A stretch of DNA of 64,000 bases from Pseudomonas serbica (GTDB lineage Bacteria > Pseudomonadota > Gammaproteobacteria > Pseudomonadales > Pseudomonadaceae): positions 248,001 through 312,000 of the forward strand of contig NZ_JAQIYM010000006.1 in assembly GCF_028823535.1 (NCBI RefSeq). Direction: 5' to 3'. The translations under genes were made by a program, and so were the position numbers. Under the pieces are notes generated by a model. The model did no database searches. It saw only the letters and a program-made list of their open reading frames with translations, and was not told the origin of the DNA. How positions within the stretch are numbered: position 1 is the first letter of the stretch; the number at the start of each line of letters is the position of its first letter. Positions 47,045 through 56,124 of this stretch are shown here, in pieces.

Positions 47045-47066
47045 GTTACGCCAAGGTGGCGTTAAC
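47045..47066 (+). promoter_or_regulatory. Imperfect inverted repeat upstream of the unknown gene at 47088
   Basis: GTTACGCC (47045-47052) faces GGCGTTAAC (47058-47066), complementary except for one extra T. It lies 22 bases before the ATG in an AT-rich leader. It could be an operator or leader hairpin. Confidence 0.3.
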
Positions 47067-47087
47067 CCTATTGAAAGGAATCAATAA

Positions 47088-47903
47088 ATGACTGGATTGA
47101 ATGATCATAAAATATCTGCTGTCGAGCGCGTTGCTATTATTGAAGAGAGCAACAAGTTTATTACTCAGCATTTGGCATCTCGCCGGATTGCAGGATTTTC
47201 CTCTGCTCAGCTACCCGTCGATAAGGATGAGCTGAATGCAGCCATCATGGGGGCGGGCATTGCCGGGTTTCATGAAAGCATGTCCAAACGAAGCAAGCGT
47301 ATTGTAAAAAATACCTATATGTATGCCGACCTTTTCGCGCTACTTAAATATCCGTCATCCAGGGATAAACAGAAGCGCTACGCCGAATTCATGAGGATCA
47401 TGAAAATAGCGGGATGGTTTGCATTCAATGAGCCTTACAATCGCTACAAGGCAACCTCGCAAAAGCTGAGCATGGACAATGTTGCTCTCGGTATTATTCA
47501 TACGGCGATCGGTACTGCCGTTAGTAACGGTGCGGCAGCGGCAAAAGTACTTTCCAGTGTGGCCGATGCGACGATGGAAGCGCTAAAAAATGAACCCGAA
47601 GCGTTGAAGCTGTTTGAGGATAACTCCAAAAAAGCAGATGGTGGCAACTTTTGCATGTCGAGTTCCATGCAGGGCAAGGACGATGACATCACCATGGCAA
47701 TCGCAGCTGTTCAATACTTTGCCCACGCTCAACCCACCAAAGTGCTGTTTGTTGACTGGAGCACTTCTAGCATCGAGATCTATAACGGTGCTGCCACCAT
47801 GCACATGGATGAAGAGGACTACTTGGCGGTTGAGCCAAAGATTGAAAAAATATTGAGCGAGCATCGTCAAAGGGCACTCACTTACGAGTTCGGCAAAGCC
47901 TGA
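47088..47903 (+). CDS. Hypothetical protein, accessory, downstream of cobJ
   Basis: I do not recognise this 271-residue protein. It has no signal peptide. The N-terminal two thirds are helical and include a Gly/Ala-rich amphipathic or membrane-seeking segment (ALGIIHTAIGTAVSNGAAAA). The C-terminal third looks like beta strands (NFCMSSSMQG, ITMAIAAVQYFAHA, KVLFVDWSTSSIEIYNGAAT). The RBS AAAGGAA precedes the ATG by 8 bases and the gene stands alone after the cobJ terminator. AT content is higher than in the neighbours. It shares spaced motifs with the gene at 41771. The helical plus beta layout recalls small pore-forming or insecticidal proteins, but that is speculation. Confidence 0.65.
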   Translation: MTGLNDHKISAVERVAIIEESNKFITQHLASRRIAGFSSAQLPVDKDELNAAIMGAGIAGFHESMSKRSKRIVKNTYMYADLFALLKYPSSRDKQKRYAEFMRIMKIAGWFAFNEPYNRYKATSQKLSMDNVALGIIHTAIGTAVSNGAAAAKVLSSVADATMEALKNEPEALKLFEDNSKKADGGNFCMSSSMQGKDDDITMAIAAVQYFAHAQPTKVLFVDWSTSSIEIYNGAATMHMDEEDYLAVEPKIEKILSEHRQRALTYEFGKA

Positions 47904-47937
47904 GCACTACTGAGACCCGGAGGAGCAAGTTAAATAT

Positions 47938-47956
47938 TGGTGCCATTACGGCACCA
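47938..47956 (-). terminator. Weak hairpin at the end of marC
   Basis: TGGTGCC and GGCACCA form a 7-base stem with a 5-base loop across the marC stop codon. Only a weak T-rich tail follows on the minus strand, so termination is uncertain. Confidence 0.35.
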
Positions 47957-48542
47957 GATACCCCTTCACACCCGTGAAGATAATTTGCGCCGCCAACGCA
48001 CACACGAACAACCCCATCAATCGGCTGACAATCTGCAAGCCTTGGTCTCCGAGAATGCGTTCGATACGGTTGGACAGGTACAGCACGACCCCCACGGTGA
48101 AGCTGGCCAGGGCAATACTGACGATGGCCGTGAGTTTGTCGTCCCAGTGTGGCTGACTCACGCCCATCACCAGCAAGGCACCAATGGTGCCCGGGCCGAC
48201 GGTCAGCGGGATGGTCAGGGGGACAATGGTCACGTCCTGTTGCACGTTGTCGGTCTGCACCGCCGACTTGCCTTGGGCCATGCCCAGCGCCGAGATGAAC
48301 AGCACGCTGCCGGCGCCGATGCGGAAGGCATCGACGGTGATGCCGAACACGCTGAAAATCACCCGCCCGAACAGGTACAGCAAGACGCTGGAGACCAGCG
48401 TGGCGATGGCCACTTTCCAGGCCAGTCGGCGTTGTTCCCTACGCGAATAACCGCGGGTCAGGCTGATGAAGCAGGACAACACGAAGAACGGGCTGTAGAG
48501 CACCAGCATCTTCAGGTAAACGCTGAACAACACGTGGAGCAT
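47946..48542 (-). CDS. MarC family integral membrane protein
   Basis: This 198-residue inner-membrane protein has six predicted helices, the standard MarC size. Conserved stretches are DAFRIGAGSVLFISALGMAQ and IVPLTIPLTVGPGTIGALLV. MarC proteins are widespread and of unknown function; the early link to multiple antibiotic resistance was not upheld. It lies 63 bases downstream of retS on the same strand and could be read from its transcript. Confidence 0.9.
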   Translation of the reverse strand: MLHVLFSVYLKMLVLYSPFFVLSCFISLTRGYSRREQRRLAWKVAIATLVSSVLLYLFGRVIFSVFGITVDAFRIGAGSVLFISALGMAQGKSAVQTDNVQQDVTIVPLTIPLTVGPGTIGALLVMGVSQPHWDDKLTAIVSIALASFTVGVVLYLSNRIERILGDQGLQIVSRLMGLFVCALAAQIIFTGVKGYLVP

Positions 48543-48605
48543 GGGTCAAGCTCACTGGCGAGGGAAGTCGTGGGGAGTCTAACAGGCGCCGTGGAGTCTG
48601 TCGGC

Positions 48606-51380
48606 TCAGGACGTTGGCGTCGTCGTGCGGTTTTGATCGCGCTGGGCAACCCAGTGTTCGATCAACTCGCGCAACTGCGAGAGCTCGACCGGTTTTGCCA
48701 TGTGCCCATCCATGCCGGCTTGGCGTGCACGTTCCTTATGCTCGGCGAGGATGTGCGCGGTCAACGCCACCACCGGGGTGCGGGTCCGCTGGTTGCCGAC
48801 TTCCCAGGCGCGCAATTGCTGGGTCGCCGAAAAACCGTCGAGGATCGGCATTTCGCAGTCCATCAGCACCAGGTCGTAACGTTGCGCTTTCATTGCCACC
48901 AAGGCTTCTTCGCCATTGCTGGCGGTGTCCGGTTGCAGATTGAGCTTGCCCAGCATGCCGCGGATGACCTTGGTCGAAATGCTGTTGTCTTCGGCGACCA
49001 GAATGCGGAAATCGCTGGGAACCTTGATCGGCGGAGGCGGGCCTGAAGGCAGATGCTGCGGAGCCGCGAGCCCTTTGTTGCGCTGGGTCAGTTCGTCGGC
49101 CAGGGTGGTCTTGAGGGTATAGCCGGCCACCGGTTTGGCAAGGATGCGCTTGATCCCCGAGTTGCGCGCGATGATCTTGCTCGGCGCATTGCTGATGCCC
49201 GTCAGCATGATCAGCAGGATGTCGTGGTTCAGGCTCGGGTCTTCCTTGATCTTGGCCGCCAGTTGCATGCCGGTCATGCCGGGCATGTTCTGGTCCAGCA
49301 GGACCACATCGAAGTAGTCACGCAGGTGTGCCTTGGTGCGCAACAGCGCCAACGCCTCCTTGCCCGAGGGCACGGCGCTCACGTTCAGGCCCCAGGCGCT
49401 GCACTGCTGCACCAGCACCTTGCGACAGGTGTCGTTGTCATCCACCACCAGCACCCGTGCGCCCTGCAGCGGGCCATCGAGGTCCGATGTCGGGTGCTCC
49501 AGGCGGTCAGGGTCCAGCGGCAAGGTCAGCCACAAGGTACTGCCCTGGTTGTTACCACTCTTGATGCCGAATTCGCCTTGCATCAGGCGAATCAGTTGAC
49601 GGGCGATCACCAGTCCCAGATTACCGCCCAAATGGTTGGTCGAGAGGAAATGCTTGCTGTGCAGCTCGGCGTGCATCAGTGCGTCGCGCTCTTCGGCGTC
49701 CATCGGTTCGCCGCTGTCTTGCACGGCGATGCGCAGGCGCGGATGGCTGCTGCGTTCGTCGAGGGCGACGACGATCAGGATCTCGCCTTCGTCGGTTTTC
49801 TTCAGGGCGTTTTCCAGTAGGCTCAGCAATGTCTGGCGCAAGCGCGTCGGGTCGCCACTGATGACGCGTGGTACTTGTGGCTGGATGAAGCTGATCAGCT
49901 CGACGTTCTGCTGCTCGGCCTTGGCGCGGAAGATGCTCAGGCAGTCGTCGATCAGAGCGTTGAGATCGAATTGCACATCGTCCAGTTCGATCTGTCCGGA
50001 CTCGAGTTTGGAAATGTCGAGAATTTCGTTGATCAAGGTCAGCAGTTCGTTGCCGGCGCTGTGGATGGTCTGCACATAGTCGCGCTGCTTGACCGACAGT
50101 GGCGTGCCCAGCAGCAACTCGGTCATGCCCAGTACGCCGTTCATCGGGGTGCGGATCTCATGGCTGATCTTCGCCAGGAACTCGGCCTTGGCATTGATCT
50201 CGGCGTTGCTGGCCGCCAGGTCGCGACTGATGCTGAAACGAGCTTCGGTGATACTGCGCTGGCGTTCGCTCAGGGCAATGCTCATCAACAGACCACTGAT
50301 GCAGATGAACGCCAGCAGGGTGGTGATCAGGTCATGGGGTTCGATCAGGGTCAGCCCCAGCAAGGCGGGCAGGATGATCAGGGTGCCCAGGTTGAACACC
50401 ACCATGGCTGCCACGAATAGCCGTGCCGGGCGATAACCTTTTTGCCAGTGATAGCAGCTGACGAACAACATGCTCAGGCCGGCCAGGGCAACCAGCGCAT
50501 AGGTGATGATATTCAGCGGCAGCGTGTTGACGAACAACAGCAGCAGGCTGCAGATCATGATGAACAGGATGTCGCCCACGATCAGCTTGTTCAGCGGATG
50601 CGGTCCGAGGGGCTTGAAGAAACGATAGGTAAACATCAGGCCGCTGGGGGCCGTCAGCAATAAGGCCAGGTAGGCGCCAGGCGTTTGCACGGCCTGCCAG
50701 TCCGGGATCCAGGGCCCCGCCAGGTTCAACAACAACACCAGGCTGAGCATCAGCAAGGCTTCGCACACCGCTAGCCAGACACTGCTGGTCGAACGGGTAT
50801 AGGCGTAGCGGATGAGGTTGTGCAGGATCAGCATGGCAATGCAGCCCAACAGCAGTCCATAGATCAGCGTCTGGTTCTGATTGGCTGCGGTGACGACCGC
50901 CGATTGCAAGGTGATGTAGGGCCTCAACTGGTGTTCGGAAACCAGTCGCAGGTAGACGTCCAGGGTCTTGTCGCTTTGCGGCAGCGGGAGCATGAAGTCG
51001 CTGCTGGGCAATGGTCGGTCTGCCAGGGGTTGCTCATTGCCGGTATGGGACTGCTCGATCAGCTTGTCGCCGTCCAGCACATACAGGTTGAAGTGCACCA
51101 GATCGGGTGCGAACACCCGCAGCAGTTGCTCATGCCTGCCCGGCGCAAGCCGGAAACGCAGCCATAGCGCGCCGTCGGGCTCGGCCGCCGTGAGGTGGTC
51201 GAGTTCGATCGGGCTGAATTGATTGGTGTAGCGAGCGGAGCGGATGTCGCTCAGCTGCAGGTCACCCTGTTCGTCGAGCAATACAGCCCAGCCACTGCCT
51301 TGTGCGGCCTGGGCCGGGAGCATGCAGAGCAAGGTCAGCACTGTGACGGTTAGAGTTATGGCAATCCTGAGCCAGCGCAC
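48606..51380 (-). CDS. retS: RetS-type hybrid sensor kinase
   Basis: This 924-residue protein has a signal peptide (about 1-26), a periplasmic 7TMR-DISMED2 domain (about 30-165), seven membrane helices (about 172-370), a HisKA domain with His407 (FLAKISHEIRTPMNG), an ATPase domain (about 505-622, degenerate N-box LLENALKKTD) and two receiver domains with Asp696 (VVLLDQNMP) and Asp841 (LVLMDCEMP). This order and the position next to purD match P. aeruginosa RetS. RetS blocks GacS signalling and so controls small RNAs, biofilm, secretion and virulence switching. It likely regulates many secreted factors of this strain. Confidence 0.93.
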   Translation of the reverse strand: MRWLRIAITLTVTVLTLLCMLPAQAAQGSGWAVLLDEQGDLQLSDIRSARYTNQFSPIELDHLTAAEPDGALWLRFRLAPGRHEQLLRVFAPDLVHFNLYVLDGDKLIEQSHTGNEQPLADRPLPSSDFMLPLPQSDKTLDVYLRLVSEHQLRPYITLQSAVVTAANQNQTLIYGLLLGCIAMLILHNLIRYAYTRSTSSVWLAVCEALLMLSLVLLLNLAGPWIPDWQAVQTPGAYLALLLTAPSGLMFTYRFFKPLGPHPLNKLIVGDILFIMICSLLLLFVNTLPLNIITYALVALAGLSMLFVSCYHWQKGYRPARLFVAAMVVFNLGTLIILPALLGLTLIEPHDLITTLLAFICISGLLMSIALSERQRSITEARFSISRDLAASNAEINAKAEFLAKISHEIRTPMNGVLGMTELLLGTPLSVKQRDYVQTIHSAGNELLTLINEILDISKLESGQIELDDVQFDLNALIDDCLSIFRAKAEQQNVELISFIQPQVPRVISGDPTRLRQTLLSLLENALKKTDEGEILIVVALDERSSHPRLRIAVQDSGEPMDAEERDALMHAELHSKHFLSTNHLGGNLGLVIARQLIRLMQGEFGIKSGNNQGSTLWLTLPLDPDRLEHPTSDLDGPLQGARVLVVDDNDTCRKVLVQQCSAWGLNVSAVPSGKEALALLRTKAHLRDYFDVVLLDQNMPGMTGMQLAAKIKEDPSLNHDILLIMLTGISNAPSKIIARNSGIKRILAKPVAGYTLKTTLADELTQRNKGLAAPQHLPSGPPPPIKVPSDFRILVAEDNSISTKVIRGMLGKLNLQPDTASNGEEALVAMKAQRYDLVLMDCEMPILDGFSATQQLRAWEVGNQRTRTPVVALTAHILAEHKERARQAGMDGHMAKPVELSQLRELIEHWVAQRDQNRTTTPTS

Positions 51381-51477
51381 GGCGAAATCCCTTCGTAGGT
51401 TAATGCCAGAATATAACTATGCGCGGCGCCGCAATAGCCAGGCAAGGGCTGCAAGCCCCTGCCTGTCGCAATGTTGC

Positions 51478-52770
51478 TTATTCCTGTTCGCCACGCTCGC
51501 GGGCAATGGCGCGGTAGCCAATGTCCTTGCGATAGAAACAGCCTTGCCAATCGATCTTTGCCGCCAGTTTGTAAGCCTGCTGTTGGGCGGCATCGACGCT
51601 GGCACCCATGGCCGTGGCGCAGAGCACCCGGCCACCGGCGGTCACGACTTGACCGTCCTTGAGCGCGGTACCTGCGTGGAAGACTTTGCCTTCCAGTGCC
51701 GCGGCTGCATCCAGGCCAGTGATGGCCACACCCTTGGTGTAGTCACCAGGATAGCCGCCTGCCGCCAGGACGATACCGACGCTCGGACGTGGATCCCATT
51801 GCGCTTCGACCTTGTCCAGCGCCTGCGCCAGGGCTGCTTCGACCAGCAGTACCAGGCTCGACTGCAAGCGCAGCATCACGGGCTGGGTCTCCGGGTCACC
51901 GAAACGGCAGTTGAATTCGATGACTTTTGGATTGCCAGCCTTGTCGATCATCAGGCCGGCATACAGGAAGCCCGTGTAGACATTGCCTTCCTCGGCCATG
52001 CCGCGCACGGTCGGCCAGATCACCAGGTCCATGACGCGTTGGTGTACTTCGCTGGTCACCACCGGGGCAGGGGAGTAGGCACCCATGCCGCCTGTGTTCG
52101 GGCCAGTGTCGCCGTCGCCGACGCGCTTGTGGTCCTGGCTGGTGGCCATTGGCAAGACGTTCTTGCCGTCGACCATGACGATGAAGCTGGCTTCTTCGCC
52201 ATCGAGGAACTCTTCGATAACCACGCGCGAACCGGCATCGCCGAACGCATTGCCGGCGAGCATGTCGCGCACCGCGTCCTCGGCTTCGGCCAGGGTCATG
52301 GCAACGATCACGCCTTTACCGGCAGCCAGGCCGTCGGCCTTGATCACGATCGGTGCGCCTTTTTCACGCAGATAAGCCAGGGCTGGCTCGATCTCGGTGA
52401 AGTTCTGGTAGTCGGCGGTCGGGATCTTGTGGCGAGCCAGGAAGTCCTTGGTGAAGGCTTTCGAACCTTCAAGCTGAGCGGCGCCGGCGGTCGGACCGAA
52501 GCAGTCCAGGCCACGGGAGCGGAACAGGTCGACCACGCCGGCGACCAGCGGCACTTCCGGGCCAACAATGGTCAGGGAAACGTTTTTCTCGGCAAAGTCT
52601 GCGAGCTGCTCAAGGGCCAGCACGTCGATGGCGACGTTCTCGCACTTGGCTTCGATGGCGGTGCCGGCGTTGCCCGGTGCCACGAACACTTTCTGCACGC
52701 GTGGATCCTGGGCTACTTTCCAGGCCAGGGCGTGTTCACGGCCACCGCTGCCAATGATCAAGACATTCAT
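51478..52770 (-). CDS. purD: Phosphoribosylamine-glycine ligase
   Basis: This 430-residue ATP-grasp enzyme joins glycine to phosphoribosylamine in purine synthesis. Conserved stretches are MNVLIIGSGGREHALAWKVA at the start, LAAGKGVIVAMTLAEAEDAV in the ATP-grasp fold and FNCRFGDPETQPVMLRLQS near metal/ATP ligands. Same strand and order as purH upstream (purH-purD), but separated from it by a 151-base gap holding a large palindrome. Confidence 0.97.
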   Translation of the reverse strand: MNVLIIGSGGREHALAWKVAQDPRVQKVFVAPGNAGTAIEAKCENVAIDVLALEQLADFAEKNVSLTIVGPEVPLVAGVVDLFRSRGLDCFGPTAGAAQLEGSKAFTKDFLARHKIPTADYQNFTEIEPALAYLREKGAPIVIKADGLAAGKGVIVAMTLAEAEDAVRDMLAGNAFGDAGSRVVIEEFLDGEEASFIVMVDGKNVLPMATSQDHKRVGDGDTGPNTGGMGAYSPAPVVTSEVHQRVMDLVIWPTVRGMAEEGNVYTGFLYAGLMIDKAGNPKVIEFNCRFGDPETQPVMLRLQSSLVLLVEAALAQALDKVEAQWDPRPSVGIVLAAGGYPGDYTKGVAITGLDAAAALEGKVFHAGTALKDGQVVTAGGRVLCATAMGASVDAAQQQAYKLAAKIDWQGCFYRKDIGYRAIARERGEQE

Positions 52771-52807
52771 TTCAAAAACCTCGGATGACGCTAATTCTGT
52801 GGGGACT

Positions 52808-52912
52808 GATCGTTCCCACGCTCTGCGCGGGAATGCCTCAGCGGACGCTCCGCGTCCGAGGGACGCGGAGCGTCCCGGGCTGCGTGCCCACGCAGAGCGT
52901 GGGTACGATCAA
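52808..52912. repeat. Large palindromic repeat, GATCGTTCCCACGCTCTGCG type
   Basis: Outer arms GATCGTTCCCACGCTCTGCG (52808-52827) and CGCAGAGCGTGGGTACGATC (52893-52912) are near-perfect inverse complements. An inner palindrome (GGACGCTCCGCGTCC, then GGGACGCGGAGCGTCCCGGG) lies between them. It differs from both REP sub-families and is another dispersed repeat known in fluorescent pseudomonads. It lies between purD and purH. Confidence 0.8.
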
Positions 52913-52921
52913 GCAAAGAAA

Positions 52922-54529
52922 TCAGTGACGGAAGTGGCGCATGCCAGTAAAGACCATGGCGATGCCGGCTTCATCCGCCGCAGCAATCACTTCAGCATCA
53001 CGCATCGAGCCGCCTGGCTGGATCACCGCGGTGATGCCAACCTTGGCCGCATTGTCCAGACCGTCGCGGAACGGGAAGAAAGCGTCGGATGCCATCACCG
53101 AGCCGGCTACCTGCAAGCCAGCATGCTCGGCCTTGATCGCGGCGATACGCGCGGAGTTCACGCGGCTCATCTGGCCCGCGCCGACACCGATGGTCTGACG
53201 GTTCTTGGCGTAGACGATGGCGTTGGACTTCACGTACTTGGCGACTTTCCAGGCGAAGATCAGGTCGTTGATTTCCTGCTCGGTCGGTGCGCGCTTGGTC
53301 ACGACCTTCAGGTCATCGGCGCCGATCATGCCGATATCGCGGCTCTGCACCAGCAGGCCACCGTTGACGCGCTTGTAATCCCAGGCAGCGGCGCGATCCG
53401 CCGACCACTCGCCGCAGGCCAGCAGGCGTACGTTGGCCTTGGCCGCGACAATGGCGCGGGCTTCTTCGCTGACCGACGGGGCAATGATCACTTCGACGAA
53501 CTGACGCTCGACGATGGCCTTGGCGGTCTCGGCGTCCAGTTCGCGGTTGAAGGCAATGATGCCGCCGAACGCGGATTCGGTGTCAGTGGCGTAGGCCAGG
53601 TCGTAGGCCTTGCGGATGCCACCTTCGGCGTCCGGGCTAACGGCCACGCCGCACGGGTTGGCGTGCTTGACGATCACGCAGGCCGGCTTGACGAAGCTCT
53701 TCACGCATTCCAGCGCGGCATCGGTGTCGGCCACGTTGTTGTACGACAGTTCCTTGCCTTGCAGCTGGGTCGCGGTGGCGATGCCGACTTCGGCAGGCTT
53801 GGCTTCCACGTAGAACGCCGCGCTCTGGTGCGGGTTCTCGCCGTAGCGCATTTCCTGGGCCTTGATGAACTGGCTGTTGAAGGTGCGCGGGAATTCGCTG
53901 CGACCTTCTGTGCTGAGGGTCTCGGCAGCCTGGTTCACGGTGCCCATGTAGTTGGCGATCATGCCGTCGTAGGCGGCAGTGTGTTCGAAGGCCTTGAGCA
54001 TCAGGTCGAAACGCTGGGCGTAGGTCAGGCCGCCGGCCTTGAGGTTTTCCAGGACGCTGGCGTAGTCGCTGGCGTTGACCACGATGGCCACGTCCTTGTG
54101 GTTCTTGGCTGCCGAACGAACCATGGTCGGGCCGCCGATGTCGATGTTCTCGATGGCGGTCGGCAGGTCGCAGCCAGGCTTGTTGATGGTGGCTTCGAAC
54201 GGGTACAGGTTGACCGCTACCAGGTCGATCGGCTTGATGCCGTGCTCGTTCATGATGGCGTCGTCGATACCGCGACGACCGAGGATCCCGCCGTGGATTT
54301 TCGGGTGCAGGGTTTTTACCCGACCGTCCATCATTTCGGCGAAGCCGGTGTAATCCGCGACTTCCACTGCGGCAACGCCGTTGTCCCGCAGCAGCTTGAA
54401 CGTTCCGCCGGTGGAGAGGATCTCGACACCCAGGGCTTCAAGCTCCTTGGCGAATTCGAGGATCCCGGTCTTGTCGGAAACGCTGATCAAGGCGCGGCGG
54501 ATCGGCAGGCGGGTAGTCTGGTCGGTCAT
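52922..54529 (-). CDS. purH: Bifunctional AICAR transformylase/IMP cyclohydrolase
   Basis: This 535-residue enzyme carries out the last two steps to IMP. The N-terminal IMP cyclohydrolase (MGS-like) domain (about 1-200) opens with [20 protein letters not shown]; the C-terminal transformylase domain has [14 protein letters not shown] (Lys-His catalytic pair) and ends near [20 protein letters not shown]. The start is the ATG of MTDQTTRLP with GGA 8 bases upstream. Length is standard. Confidence 0.97.
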   Translation of the reverse strand: MTDQTTRLPIRRALISVSDKTGILEFAKELEALGVEILSTGGTFKLLRDNGVAAVEVADYTGFAEMMDGRVKTLHPKIHGGILGRRGIDDAIMNEHGIKPIDLVAVNLYPFEATINKPGCDLPTAIENIDIGGPTMVRSAAKNHKDVAIVVNASDYASVLENLKAGGLTYAQRFDLMLKAFEHTAAYDGMIANYMGTVNQAAETLSTEGRSEFPRTFNSQFIKAQEMRYGENPHQSAAFYVEAKPAEVGIATATQLQGKELSYNNVADTDAALECVKSFVKPACVIVKHANPCGVAVSPDAEGGIRKAYDLAYATDTESAFGGIIAFNRELDAETAKAIVERQFVEVIIAPSVSEEARAIVAAKANVRLLACGEWSADRAAAWDYKRVNGGLLVQSRDIGMIGADDLKVVTKRAPTEQEINDLIFAWKVAKYVKSNAIVYAKNRQTIGVGAGQMSRVNSARIAAIKAEHAGLQVAGSVMASDAFFPFRDGLDNAAKVGITAVIQPGGSMRDAEVIAAADEAGIAMVFTGMRHFRH

Positions 54530-54564
54530 CTCAATTTCCATCAAAAGCAAAGGAAGTCAGCAAA

Positions 54565-54594
54565 AAAGGCGACCGGTGTTACGCGGGCGCCTTT
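54565..54594 (-). terminator. Rho-independent terminator after fis
   Basis: On the minus strand AAAGGCG pairs with CGCCTTT (7 bases plus a GC-rich inner loop), followed by a run of T, 18 bases after the fis stop. It ends the dusB-fis operon before purH. Confidence 0.75.
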
Positions 54595-54611
54595 CTGGTT
54601 TGATTGAATGC

Positions 54612-54932
54612 TTACAGCAAATCGTACTGCTTGAGTTTCTTGCGCAGCGTGCCCCGGTTCAGTCCGAGCATCTCGCTGGCCTTGGTCTGGTTGCCCTTGA
54701 CGTAGTTCATCACGCACTCGAGCAGGGGAGCCTCGACTTCGGAGAGCACCAGGTTGTACACGTCCGTGACGGCAGCGCCCTCTAGGTGGGCGAAATAATT
54801 GTGCAGCGCCTTCTCGACACTCCCGCGAAGGGTCTGGCCTTCTTCGCTTGGCGTATTGAGGTGCTGTTTCAAATTCACGTTGTCGCTCACGGGTGCAGTT
54901 CCACTCACTAAAGTCTCGGTCATCATCGTCAT
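54612..54932 (-). CDS. fis: Nucleoid-associated DNA-binding protein Fis
   Basis: The 106-residue protein has a variable N-terminus and the conserved C-terminal Fis core: [20 protein letters not shown] (dimer helix), [20 protein letters not shown] and the recognition helix [15 protein letters not shown]. Fis bends DNA and controls rRNA, growth-phase and virulence genes. The ATG overlaps the dusB stop by 4 bases, the same dusB-fis arrangement as in E. coli. The frame opens upstream through dusB and is not coding there. Confidence 0.96.
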   Translation of the reverse strand: MTMMTETLVSGTAPVSDNVNLKQHLNTPSEEGQTLRGSVEKALHNYFAHLEGAAVTDVYNLVLSEVEAPLLECVMNYVKGNQTKASEMLGLNRGTLRKKLKQYDLL

Positions 54933-55939
54933 GCGGCCACCCCTTTTGCGTCCCCTGTCAGGCTCTTGAAACGTCCGGCAAAGAATCCCTGGACGTTGGC
55001 GCATTGTGCTTCCGTATCTTCCAAACGATTGAAGTGGGCGCGAAACTCCCTGGCGCCCGGCAAGGTTGCGAGATACCAGCCCACATGCTTTCGAGCGATG
55101 CGTACGCCCATCACGTCTCCATAGAAGGCGTGCAGTGCAGCAAGATGCTCTAGCAGGATGCGTTCCACCTCGATCAGGTCCAGCGCCGGGAGCTTCTCGC
55201 CGGTGCGCAGGAAATGGTCGATCTCGCGAAAAATCCATGGCCGCCCCTGGGCAGCCCGGCCCACCAACAGGCCGTCGGCACCGGTCGCGTCGAGCACGTA
55301 CCGGGCCTTTTCTGGTGAATCGATATCGCCGTTGGCAAAGACCGGCATCGACACCGCCTGCTTGATCGCGGCGATGGTGTCGTACTCGGCTTCGCCGGTG
55401 TACAGGTCGGCACGGGTGCGGCCATGTACTGCCAGCGCCGTTATGCCTGCCTGCTCGGCGATTTTCGCCACCGTCAGGCCGTTCTTGTTGTCCCGGTCCC
55501 AGCCGGTACGGATCTTCAGGGTAACCGGCACATCGACCGCAGCCACGACGGCCTGCAGGATCTCGGTTACCAATGCTTCATCCTTCAACAGTGCGGAGCC
55601 GGCGGCTTTGTTGCAGACCTTCTTGGCCGGGCAGCCCATGTTGATATCAATAATCTGTGCACCCAGTTCGACGTTGGCCCGGGCCGCATCCGCCAGCATC
55701 TGTGCGTCACCACCGGCGATCTGCACCGAGCGTGGCTCGGGATCACCTTCGTGGATCATGCGCATGCGTGACTTGCGGGTGTTCCACAAACTCATGTCGC
55801 TGGTGACCATTTCCGAGACTACTAGCCCCGCGCCCAATCGCTTGCACAGCTGACGAAAGGGTTGGTCGGTGACGCCCGCCATCGGGGCGAGAATCAAGCC
55901 GTTGTGTAATGTGTATGGACCGATGCGTACCGCCGACAT
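54929..55939 (-). CDS. dusB: tRNA-dihydrouridine synthase B
   Basis: This 336-residue flavoenzyme reduces uridines in the tRNA D-loop. It has the FMN-barrel start [18 protein letters not shown], the catalytic cysteine motif [20 protein letters not shown] and [13 protein letters not shown], then [14 protein letters not shown]. It is first in the dusB-fis operon. A possible promoter with -10 TATCAT lies just upstream near 55995. Confidence 0.96.
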   Translation of the reverse strand: MSAVRIGPYTLHNGLILAPMAGVTDQPFRQLCKRLGAGLVVSEMVTSDMSLWNTRKSRMRMIHEGDPEPRSVQIAGGDAQMLADAARANVELGAQIIDINMGCPAKKVCNKAAGSALLKDEALVTEILQAVVAAVDVPVTLKIRTGWDRDNKNGLTVAKIAEQAGITALAVHGRTRADLYTGEAEYDTIAAIKQAVSMPVFANGDIDSPEKARYVLDATGADGLLVGRAAQGRPWIFREIDHFLRTGEKLPALDLIEVERILLEHLAALHAFYGDVMGVRIARKHVGWYLATLPGAREFRAHFNRLEDTEAQCANVQGFFAGRFKSLTGDAKGVAA

Positions 55940-56124
55940 AGGACTTCCCTGTTGTGGGGCCGGATCATGAGAGTTCGAAAAAGGGTTGGCATGATACCCG
56001 CTCTCGATGACTGGATAAAGGCTGAATTGAACAAAATCTGAACAGTTATTCTGTTATCGCCAGCGGTTTGGTCCGGGCAGGCAAAGTCAGGAAGCTGTCG
56101 TCAATTACCGAACAGTGAATCGAT

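Noticed and set aside
52568..54607. 679-codon plus-strand open frame opposite purD/purH
   Set aside because: Antisense to two essential purine genes and through the palindromic repeat; composition is a codon mirror.
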